Part shown: positions 44,287-55,988 of the stretch, one piece after another | Layout: the number at the start of each line of letters is the position of its first letter | Numbering within the stretch: position 1 is the stretch's first letter | Origin: Adiantum capillus-veneris | Lineage: Eukaryota; Streptophyta; Polypodiopsida; Polypodiales; Pteridaceae | Assembly: GCA_014529385.2 (NCBI GenBank) | Contig: CM043971.1 | Span: forward strand, 53,539,209-53,603,208 | Reading direction: 5' to 3' | DNA length: 64,000 bases | Program-made: the position numbers and the translations under genes | The notes under the pieces: generated by a model | The model's database searches: none | What the model was told of the DNA's origin: nothing | The model's input: the letters and a program-made list of their open reading frames with translations, nothing else

Positions 44287-47200
44287 TTAGATCATAGGTT
44301 GGATGCGGCCAAAGGTCTTTGATTTGAAAGTAAAGAATCCTGTGTAGAAGGCTTCCTCAAATGTTTGCATGTAGTATGAGGGCAAAAACATGACTCGATC
44401 ATAGAAGCCATAAAGTACTTTGTCAAGCGGTTGATATAACAAAATCATAGCAAAGCCCTTGGGTTCCCTATAGGAATTCCATCCATGGTGCATCGGTCTA
44501 CTCTACTTGAGGAAAATTTTGGATGCAAGTCAAAAGCATCTTGGAAATTTTGATGAACATAATGCAGCCAGGCAGACCAGGGATCCTCTTGAAAACTTCC
44601 ACCACTTTTGAGAGAGGCTAGATCATATAATCTTCTATAGCTCTACCTTTAGGGACAAAAACTTGGGTACTTGAGCCATATAGGATGTTTCTTTAAAATC
44701 AACTCATGGTTGTCCCAACTCCACACTCTTGGCATTGGGCAGAATGTGGGGTCCTTGGTGGTGCTTGTGTGTAGAGTATGAGGTATTTAGGATCTTTTTA
44801 ATCTAATACATCCTCCAAGATGGGTGTTGATCAGCATTGTTTGTAGCTTGAACCTTGATAAGTCTCTCCTTTACTTTGAGGATTTTATACTTGATGAGTG
44901 GGTATGGGAGAGACTGCTCATGCCATGTTTTTATGATCTGCTTGGAAGTGAGTTGGACTACATTAGCACAGTGGAGGATCTACTCCTCCCACACCATAGC
45001 CTCTTTCCATATGTCTTTTGTTTTTTACTCTATATTGACCTTGAGTGCTTTCTTGGCCTTGTCAAAATGAAGTTATCTATGGGTCATTGCTTTGCCTCTT
45101 GCTCGATTGTCCAAGATTGCGGGGCCACTGTAGTTGGATCTATATCTTCTTCTAGCTTTAAGAATTCCAGTGCCCAATCTCCTTTGGCAATGTGTTTGGG
45201 AGGTCTTCTTCAGGCACCTTTTCCTTTCCTTTCAATTTCTCTTGGGCTACTACTAGTGCTGCTTGTAGATCAACTACCTATTTGTGATAATTCTCTTTTT
45301 TTATCATAAATGAGAGTGGGAGATATCTCCACTACATATGTTCTAGATTCAACTCTATCTCCAAGTTTTTAGTCCGCTTTTCTAGTGCTTGGTAGGCTAG
45401 ATTGGATCCTTACATTGTAAGCACTTGTGGATTAGCTTTAACTTATCTAAGAGCTCATTTTGATCTTTCAGTCTAGGTTTGGCTTGGATGGATTGAAGAT
45501 TTGCTACTTCAAGTTGGTTTGTAGCCACGCTGATCATGTGCATTTGTGTCCAATACAGGAGCATTTGCTTCTTGTAGCTTTTCTCTTGGGATTCACTAGC
45601 CGCTGTCAGTTGTTCCACCAACTCAATCATAGTCTTTGATTCCACCAAATGATGGGCACTTGTTTCCTTTAAGCGGGCTATCTTGGTCTAGGATTTCTTA
45701 TGTAGAGTGCAATACTCTTTTACAAAGGCATCGGCCACTTTGATTTGTATCGTGAGATTTGCATTGGTGGACTCAACATGCTTGACTTTCTCCTCTTTAG
45801 AATAGACCACCATGTTCTTTCTACTATATGAAAAGCAATTTGAGCATAGTCTTCAATGTCTTGTAGGATAGGCAGTTGAGATGTGGTCAGTTTTGAAGTG
45901 CTCACCAGATCTTGTTTCTCTTTTGTGTTTGGCTTGGTAACTATTGTATCTTGCTCTCTTTGTTCTTCTTTCAATAGGTGTCTCTTTCCTAGAAACCTCC
46001 ACTCAGATTTCTTTTGGAGTGTCCTCTTGTGCTGACTCTTGTGTAGTAGCTTCATTTATCTTCTACTCCTCTTGTGTCTCCATCTATGTGTCTTCTTCTT
46101 GTGCTTCAAAGGTGCTTGCAGTTGTTGGCATTGGAACTTCCTTGATCTCTTCTCTTGGTTCCTCTTGTTCTATTTCTTCAAGCTTGCTTTCTTCAGTGGG
46201 AGGTGGAGAGGATACTTTTGCAATAGGTGGAGAGGGAGGAAGATCATCACGCTTTATTTCTAGTAGGTCAGAGGTGCCAACTTCTTTTTCTCTCTCCAAC
46301 TCCTCCTCTTGATAAATATTCTCTAGATTTTCAAGGGGATCTGTACCATAAAAAGGGTTCTTTGTTCTGAGCTTGTCAAGGATTTGGTTGCCTGAACTCC
46401 TCAAAATCCCCTTGCAAGCCTCTTTCTCAATCAAAAGCTTCTTTCTCCCTTTCAAGTCTTGCAGCCCTCTGGGAAGGTTCTTCAATTATTACTAGTGTGG
46501 GTCAACGAGCTCACTTTGGTTGTCTTTCTTCAACTTTTTCTTTGCCCTTTGCCCTCATTTTTTGTTCTTCTTCTAGCTCCGGATCAGCTTCACTTTTGTC
46601 GGATTCTTTATCCTTTGGGTCCTCCATTGGCCCTTCATCACTCTCGTCTTCACTTTCAACCGGATCAAATTGGGAGGATTTTTTACCTTTTGAGAAATGG
46701 AGGTGGCTCATCTTCATCTTCTTCCTCCTCTCATTCTTCATTCTTCAAATGTTCCTATAGCCATAAAGTCTGGGATGGTGCTAGTGGCAAGTTGTCAACC
46801 ATTCCGACTACATGGTATGCAATCTTGGTGAGAACTTAGGGGCTCCTAGGTACTTTATCCCCTTAGTTGTCTTTGGTGCTCTTGAGGGTTTTAAGCACAT
46901 AAGCAACATGATCAATAGGCATAGGGAGTCGTGTTTTTAGAGAATTTGTAAAAGAAAAATCCATTGCATGATTTGGACAGGTGTAGTGAGGTGGTTGCTT
47001 TGTAGAGAAATGGAAATGTTGATGGAACATCCTTGTAGGTTCATCCACCAGCTTGTGAATCATGTCCTAGAAAGTCACAATCATGGTGTATTTGGTCAAG
47101 ATATCGATTCTCTTCTTTTCTTTAGACTGCATTGATTCTCCTTATGTGGACAACTTGAGTGCTTCAGCCACTATTTCCTTAGAAATGTTGACTTTTGCTG

Positions 47201-47600
47201 GTTGGCCAACATAATCTGATATTTTTACAATGTCATCTTCTTAGATCATGTTGAGCAGCTCATTTGCTCTCTGTAGATCCACTCCACATGGCTCCATTTG
47301 ATAGAAATATTGGAGTCCAAGCTTTATGTGAGCCTCTTGTAACTCATTTTCTTGGGCCACATTATAAATATCTTTGGGTAGCATTTTCTTGTAACTCATT
47401 TTCTTGGGCCACATTATAAATATCTTTGGGTAGCATTTGTAGCTCAATTGCTTGGTTGTCTACTATTTTGCATCTTCCTTGGAATATTGACACATGGTTT
47501 TTCTCCAAGAGGTCTCCAACAAAAGTCTTTTTTGCTTCATGGATAGATTCCTCCTCCATTTGGTACTCTAGAAGCTCTAGTAACCTCTACTTCTGAGTCT
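44287..47600 (-). pseudogene. Decayed copy of the extra downstream retroelement gene
   Basis: The C-terminal part (44493-44287) shows RVMFLPSYYMQTFEEAFYTG, almost identical to the end of the gene at 22.1-23.5 kb. Upstream (about 44760-44690) a TFCPMPRVWSWDNHE stretch matches TFCPVPRVKSWKEHG there. Further upstream are coiled-coil fragments (45648-45397, 46055-45720), an acidic Pro/Glu-rich linker (46485-46084), and near 47500 an HVSIFQGRCKIVDNQAIELQ stretch resembling IKIYQGTFRDPQGQAMDIP at the N-terminus. Many stops and frameshifts are present. Order and length (about 3.3 kb) match the intact gene. Confidence 0.72.
47338..47441. repeat. 52-bp tandem duplication
   Basis: AACTCATTTTCTTGGGCCAC at 47341 recurs at 47393. 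Two near-identical 52-bp copies lie inside the decayed antisense gene, so the duplication is younger than its decay. Confidence 0.85.
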
Positions 47601-49051
<1,451 letters not shown>

Positions 49052-49363
49052 CAAGATTCAAAGTAAGGATCTTTCAATTACACTTGACATGCTCTACAAA
49101 TGGACCTACAAGACTTGCAAAACTCAACCTCATACTACGCTGATAGTACCTATTATAGTATTGGATGTACTACAAAGACTACCCCGCCATTTTTACAAAG
49201 ATATTTTGCAATGTAGCTATTTGCAAAGTTTTTTCGAGGGTTGGATGTGGGCTACCACCATAGAAGACCTGGAAGTGATCATGGCTTAGGCAAACTTGAT
49301 TGAGTTTTGCAAGTCTAAATGTGGACGATTACTCTTCTTTCAAGAGGGGATTATGTCAAAAAT

Positions 49364-50694
49364 TGTTGACATCGCAACCACTGAAGATGGAGGGGGTTAG
49401 GATTAATATCCTAACCTTGAACAACTTTTAGGATCTAAATACAAAGAGGGCTAGTATTAAAAGCCTTACTGACTTATAGGAGCTAAAGACAAAGAGGGTT
49501 AGCATTCTACCTTGCCCAGAAGCCCAGCAGAGTCCTAGAATTAAAGCTAATTTTGAAGCTCCAAGAGGAGATTTTAAAAATTATAGCTAATTTTAATCAA
49601 TTTAAACTCAAAATATAGGTGGGATTTTACATTTTTCATCTTCATCTCAACAAGAGTTTTTGAATTTAAAAGAGGCACAATTGTTAGTTAAGCTACATTT
49701 TTCCCAACATTACCACCATTCCATGTCTCTCGCATGGATTTTCTCTTTGTTTCCCAATTTAGTTGTTCTAAGGTGTCTTTGCATCTATAATTATCTATGT
49801 TGCATACTGATGTGTGTTTGGTGGATACAGCAGAATGTCACTTAAAATCCGGATACACATCAAACTTTGTTGTATTAAATCATTTTTTCAAAAGAAGCGG
49901 TGTAATTTTGATGTTGATGATTCTCAAATTGTAATATAGTCTATCATTCTGAGACTACAAACCATGTAAGTGGCCGAATGGCCGTGGGAAAGGGTCCCAA
50001 GTTTTTAAGTCAAAACCCTTAACTTTGGAGGACACATTTTTATAATTACCTTGGGAATTATTGGACGTCAAACTGAGAGCTTCATTGCTGCTGAAAATTG
50101 TAATCAATATTTCTTCTTGTCTGGTAATCAGAATTCGATTCCGAATAGCACATTGTGTTCCTTGTCTATTGCTCTTTAATCTAAGTGTAATCATTCTCAA
50201 TTCTAATGTCTTGTCTGTGAGCTAAATGCATTGATTTGAGGTCTTAAATGGTTATTTTTTTATGTTTTCACCTTGAAAGAGTGTTTCTAAGCTTGAAGAG
50301 ACTCTTTCCATGTAGTTTTGTTTCAATTTTCTATACATTTTTTTGTGATAGATCGTGATTTATGTACCTTCCTAGATGACTGCAGAATTTGGTAGGTATA
50401 TACCCTTAGGCATTGTAACACCTCTCCTTAAGTTTCGTTGCATTCCGAATTCGTTTGGATGCTGAAAAGGCATGATGACCTAGAGCGGTGAGATTGGACA
50501 TAGACTGATTTTTTGACTAGGAAGTGGTTGATTTTCTATTGCAGACGTATCAATAGTCCTTTAGGTTCACTTCTATGAGAGTGAAGATCTCAATGAGTCT
50601 TCGTGCCCCATCCCGAGTCACTTCCTTGCATATTGACATTATGTCAATACCAAAAAGCTATGCTGTAGACGTCCGTCGCGGCGACCCGCTAACA
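49364..50694 (+). repeat. Candidate LTR (~1.33 kb) of another Ty3 element
   Basis: It starts TGTTGACATCGCAACC shortly after a purine stretch (CAAGAGGGGA, 49341-49350). It ends GCGGCGACCCGCTAACA, resembling the intact LTR end (GCGGCGTAACCGCCTTAACA). A degraded primer-site-like sequence follows. There is no second copy in the window, so it could be a solo LTR or the left LTR of an interrupted element. Confidence 0.45.
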
Positions 50695-50695
50695 T

Positions 50696-50713
50696 TGGTG
50701 TCGCTAGAAGTCG
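50696..50713 (+). other. Degraded primer-binding-site candidate
   Basis: TGGTGTCGCTAGAAGTCG matches only the 5' half of the tRNA-Asp-type site. The support is mostly positional, together with the following TAGGTGGTGGGTGACCT, which resembles AAGTAGGTGACCT after the intact site. Confidence 0.35.
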
Positions 50714-50905
50714 ATCCTTAGGTGGTGGGTGACCTAGTTGTATGGAAAATACTTTCCAAATATTTTGACACACATTCCATTTACACTTAGACAGTAAAGA
50801 AGCTAGACATAGGTTTAGTGCTTAGTAGAGCTTGGAGTCCAGGACCAGCCAGTGCTACTCCTTATGAGCAAAGAAAGCTGGGTGAAAGCATAGAATGGTG
50901 TCTAA

Positions 50906-50933
50906 ATACTTGGTGTCCATGGACACCAAGTAT
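50906..50933. repeat. 28-bp perfect palindrome
   Basis: The arm ATACTTGGTGTCCA is followed immediately by its exact reverse complement, with no loop. It lies about 210 bp downstream of the primer-site candidate, a position comparable to the leader palindromes elsewhere in the window. Confidence 0.9.
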
Positions 50934-51101
50934 GATGCTATGGATGGCACCATAGCTGGGCTTTCAAGTCAATAATTTTTAAAAGAATATAGGTAAGATA
51001 ACTGACTTCACGACTCCACTACTCGGATTGAAAGACATGGAGCGGTTAGCACGCGTGGACCTCTCCCTCTCTCTCCCTTTCTCTCTCTCTCTCTCTCTCA
51101 G

Positions 51102-52163
51102 ATGGCCTCCAATGCCCATCTCCATCTCTCTCTCTCTCTCTCCTACTCTCCTGTTCAGAATATGGATGATGGAGACTCCCTTCCTCTTGCTTTGGTTCCA
51201 GCTCATACCTCCTCACAAGCAGCAATGGAGCTTCTTGAACTCAACAATGCAGCACAACTGGATTTCAGTTCACTATTACAATCAGGAAGTTTTGTACGAC
51301 TTCATTCATTTCAAACTACTGCAGACTGTTCCAAGATGGTGGACGACGGATTTTATGATGAGGCACATGGAATAGACACCATTCATACGCAGGTGCACTC
51401 CAAGAGAAAGGCTTGTCTAAATGAGGATGAAATTATTGCAGTGAGGAAGTATGAAGCACAGGCTAAACGTGAGTACAGAAAGCGATGTCGTGCAAGAAAG
51501 CAAGTACAGCCAAGCGTCAACATTGGAGCGGAAGATTTTCATAGGTAAGATTGTCATAGGGAGGACGTCGATCTACACACAAAGGAAGACAAGAAGCAAC
51601 ATACTATTCATAATATTGTTCAGCACATTGTGCGACAGTTGCATAGTTACGGGAAAGAAGATAAGAATGCAATTCTTCAAGGTGTTTTCAATGATGATAG
51701 AATCTTGCCATTCTGTGGAGATTTGTATCTTCGTGCAAATGGCCTTATTTCTGCACTCAAGGTCTCCTTACAGGAATTAAAGATTCCAAAATCAGTTGAC
51801 AAGATGTTTTTAAAACGAAGCACATTCAGCATGCTGGTGAATGGATTACTGCATGATAATGGGATACAAGGTAGATGTGTTACTCTACATAAAGTGGCAA
51901 AGCTATTAAATGTTCATCCAAGGAATTTATATTCAGCTTTGGGTAGACTTGACAGTGATCCTATGTCAAGTACACTGAGGTTCGACTTATGCAAAAGGAA
52001 GTCTGTAAATGCTGGGTCCTTATCGGAGGAATTGAAGTAGACAATTATTACATTTTGGATAGAGCACAGTAGGGTGTCTCCAAATAAGAAAGATATTTTT
52101 CGGAAAGGATTGGGCAGAAAACATTATCAAGAGCATCCCATACACTTACTTGATGAATCTCAG
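51102..52163 (+). pseudogene. DDE transposase-like gene, exon 1
   Basis: ATG 51102 follows a (CT)n tract ending in CAG. One frame runs through to a splice donor (CTCAG|GTAAAC at 52163/52164) with two in-frame stops: TAA 51546-51548 and TAG 52038-52040. The TAA also overlaps an AG|GTAAG donor consensus, so a short alternative splice is conceivable. The protein has a basic segment (KREYRKRCRARKQ), then a helical region (GVFNDDRILPFCGDLYLRAN, RCVTLHKVAKLLNVHPRNLY). The latter could be a DNA-binding helix-turn-helix. Exon 2 joins in the same phase (Gln|Thr). Confidence 0.65.
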
Positions 52164-53190
52164 GTAAACATGTCTCATTCTTACAATGAATAACTCTCAA
52201 GTGAAACATCTCACTCTTATGAATAGCTACCCATTGTGTGTTATGGAGTTGTGTACATCCTACTATATGTGATATGTAGCCAAGTAATGTGTCAAGATAG
52301 TCCATTGTCTCTACCTACGCTATTATGTGTGCTATATTGCACAAGTGTAGCCCAATGTCCCTGTCTATGCTATAAGTGTGCCATGTAAAAGGACTCTATT
52401 GTAGTAAGATAGCAACATGTGTGCTATACAGTAAAAGTGTGTGTAAGAATAGCACAATGTTCTTGTCTATGATATGATGTGTGGTATGTGAAAGAGCTAT
52501 ATTACATATTGAGAGCACTATGTGTGCCATATAGCGTTAGTGTGTGTAATAAGAGGCCAATTTCACTATCTATGCTATTATGTCATAGTATTTCTTACAG
52601 TATGAGTGCTATATAGCATAGCTATGTGTAATAATAGCCCGATGGTCCTGTCTATGCTATTATGTGTGCCATGTAGCAGGACTCTATCAGAGTATGACAA
52701 CATCATGTCTGCTATATAGCAATAGCACAATATACCTATCTATGGTATTATGTGTGCTATCAGATTTTATAATATTATGAGAGCACTATGTGTGCTACAT
52801 AGTAGATGTTAGTGTAATAGTAGCACGGTATCCATGTCTATGCTATTATGTGTGTTATGCAGAGTGTGATATGTGTAATAATAGCACAATATCCCTGTCT
52901 ATGCTCTTTTGTGTGTTATGTAGAAGAACTGTGTTATAATATGAGAGCACTATGTGTGCTATATAGCAGACGTGTGTGATGTGTGTGTAATAACAGCTAA
53001 AAGTCCCTATCTATGCTATTATGTGTTATATAACAAAATTGAGCATGTAATGAAAGCTGAGTTATCTATCTATGCTATTATCTATGCTATGTAGCATAGC
53101 TATGTGTATTTATACCAATGCATCTGTAGCTATGCTATTATGTGTGATATATAGCAAAATGTAATTCTAATGCAATTTTTTTTCAAGCAG
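52164..53190 (+). other. Intron of the DDE gene, filled with short palindromic repeats
   Basis: GTAAAC donor and TTTTTTTTCAAGCAG acceptor, phase 0 on both sides, 1,027 bp. The body consists of irregular repeats of blocks such as CTATCTATGCTATTATGTGTG, TGCTATATAGCA and AGAGCACTATGTGTGC, roughly every 100-130 bp. The same vocabulary fills the intron at 60150-61204 of the neighbouring minus-strand gene. Confidence 0.7.
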
Positions 53191-55055
53191 ACAGAGTATT
53201 TCTTGAAGTTTAAAGATAGCCACCCACATGTGACAATTGGGCAAAGGTCCTTTGAGAAGCTGAAGCCTTGGTTCGTGCGAAAGTTGAAAGATCGAAATAT
53301 TTGTTGTTGTGTTTATCATATCAAACTGATGTATCTCAAAGATGCATTTAATGTTATGTGCTCATCTGCTTTTGGTTTTCATGGGAGGTCATGTACATGT
53401 AAATGCAATGTTTGCAAATCAGATGGGGTGAATGCAGAATGTCTTGCCGTTCAGCACTCGTTTTCAGGGATCACGAAGTTGTGGGAATCATGCGTATGTA
53501 CAAAGGCTGAGGGGGATATGTTCCATAAACACACCTGCTTGATGGGCCAATGCAAAAACTGTGGTGTGGAAAAGCTCAGCCTTTGTCCACGAGAACTTGC
53601 AGAGATGACAAAGACAATTCCACTGCAAGTCTTCGAGGACATTAAAGTTCAAACTAAGCATGGTCTAAGTAAAAGAAAGATGTTGTCACTCAAACAGGTG
53701 GCTTTAAGTGAGCTGACAGGGAGGATAAAAGACGACATCAGAATCTTCATCGAGCACAATTTCACTTACAGATGGCAGGCACATCAATACAGAGAATGTT
53801 TGAAGGTGTTTCCTTCAGATACCATTATATCTGTAGTAGACTTTGTTGAAAATTACTCGTTCAAAGAATGAAGTACAATCCATGCATTGGCATACAGATC
53901 AATGCACCATCCTTGTTCACATAATGTACATGCGTGACAACGAAGATGACAGTATTATCAAGCATATGCATTTCTACATCTCCGATGATAGGCAACATGA
54001 TACGCTATTTGTCCAGCATTGTTTTCTTCTTTGTGATCAGTGGCTTAAAGCCAGAGGCTGAATTTCAAGAAGCACTGGGTGTGGTCTGATGGTGCAGCCT
54101 CGCAATTCAAGGCTGCAAGGCCATTTTACTTTGTTGCTAGATATTACCAACTAACAGGTACAGAGATGACATGGAATTTTTTTGGCTCTGGCCATGGCAA
54201 GGGGGAGCATGATGGCGCTGGCGCTGTGATAAAGAGAGACCTTACACATGAACAACTCAAGAGTAATGGACTTGTTCTTAGGCAAGCTGCAGACGTGGTT
54301 GCATTTTTTACGAGAACAATGTCCAATGCTGCATGTAGCTCTTATGCACAATCCACTAAAGCAGGTCCTACTATAAACAGGAAATTTTGGCTAGTAAAAG
54401 AGACAGAAGTGGACAGGTCTAATCTATGGGGTTGTGAGAGAGTACCAGGATCTCGATCACTCCATTGCATTTCAGGCTTTTGTCATCATGATCCTACTCA
54501 ATTAAGGACCAGGCGGCTTTCTTGTTTTTGTGATGCTTGCATGAAGGGCCATTGGAGGACTTGTTCCAGCAAATCATATGCAGGGAAGTGGACACATAAG
54601 GCATTGAAACCACTCTCTGAGGTAGCAGAAGAGACTGAGGTACCAGAAGATGAAGCTGCAATGTTTGAGGGATCCCAGGATATGCTGAGTGAGTATCTCA
54701 TTGAAGGTGATAACTTTGCAGTCAATGCAGACGTTGGCAATGCAGAAGGTGTAGAGTTCTTCTTTTGAGATGTACAAAGAGAAAGTGGATGACAGATTGC
54801 ATCTTAAGAGATAAGTGGAAAAACAAATGTGATAAAAACACTTATGTTGTCACAGGGTGTTATTATCAACAGCAAGAGGGGGACCCAAATCACTACAGTC
54901 TACTTGATGATAGGGGAGTTACTAACCTATACTCTCACCTTGTTTGGGCAATCAAGTTTGACATGCCTTTGGTAGATGCTACCTCAAAGACATATTATTT
55001 ATCTCCGGAACTACATGAAACCATTTACAATGCCATGCCCTATGAAGCAGCATGA
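53191..55055 (+). pseudogene. DDE transposase-like gene, exon 2 (zinc-binding and catalytic core)
   Basis: Starts TEYFLKFKDSHPHVTIG. A Cys-rich region follows (CCCVYH; CTCKCNVC; CVC; HTCLMGQCKNCG), probably zinc-binding. The catalytic-looking core has VVDFVENYSF (Asp 53839-53841), WSDGAASQFK (Asp 54088-54090) and GSGHGKGEHDGAGA, a motif set known from DDE transposon-derived proteins in animals and some plants. I cannot name the superfamily. Single-base frameshifts occur near 53870, near 54058 and around 54760, each between segments that continue the same protein. The C-terminal YVVTGCYYQQQEG segment ends at 55055. The copy is broken. Confidence 0.68.
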
Positions 55056-55117
55056 TACCTATTTAACAGGCTTATATTATGTTCTATATATCCTTCACCA
55101 TTCAGTACCTCCTTACA

Positions 55118-55229
55118 CATGTCCATTGTGCTATGTATCACATAGCACACAACCACACAGAGCACATAGAATATAATCACACACATTTCAGATAATGAGG
55201 TTACTATTGTGAACATGTTGCACCTTGAA
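55118..55229 (+). repeat. ~110-bp block shared with the minus-strand gene's intron
   Basis: 55118-55224 (CATGTCCATTGTGCTATGTA … CTATTGTGAACATG) is about 85% identical by eye to 60789-60899 in the same orientation. Confidence 0.75.
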
Positions 55230-55838
55230 AAAGTTTAGCCAAGATATTTGTCGGAAACGATTGGGAAGAAAACATTATCAAGAGCATCCCATTCACTTTC
55301 TTGATGAATTTCAGGTAAACATGTCTCATTCTTACAATCATCTCACTCTTATGAATAGCTACCCATTGGGTGTTATGGAGTTGTGTACATGCTACTATAT
55401 GTGATATGTAGCCAAGTAATGTGTCAAGATAGTCCATTGTCTCTACCTACACTATTATGTGTGCTATATTGTACAAGTGTGTGTAATAATAGCCCAATGT
55501 CCCTATCTATGCTATAAAAGGACTCTATTGTAGTAAGATAGCAACATGTGTGCTATACATTAAAATTGTGTGTATCACATAGCACAATGTTCCTGTCTAT
55601 GATATGATGTGTGGTATGTGAAAGAGCTATATTACATATTGAGAGCACTATGTGTGCCATATAGCATAAGTGTGTGTAATAAGAGGCCAATCTCCCTATC
55701 TATGCTATTATGTCATAGTATTTCTTGCAGTATGAGTGCTATATATCATAACTATGTGTAATAATAGCCCGATGGTCCTGTCTATGCTATTATGTGTGCC
55801 ATGTAGCAGGACTCTATCAGAGTATGACAACATCATAT
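55230..55838 (+). repeat. Truncated duplicate of the DDE exon 1 end and intron start
   Basis: 55240-55838 matches 52087-52712: the coding end (GGAAGAAAACATTATCAAGA …), the same CAG|GTAAAC donor and the first about 500 bp of intron repeats, with small deletions. No exon follows, so it is an orphan fragment of another copy. Confidence 0.85.
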
Positions 55839-55988
55839 CAGCAAAATAAAATTACATCATATCACCAAAATAAAATTACATCATTCAATCATTAAGTTTA
55901 GAGAACTTTGAACATGTCAATTTTTTGTATAGTAATCGCAAGTACATTCATTGCACAAAATTCTGTATACATGATTCCATAACCACAA

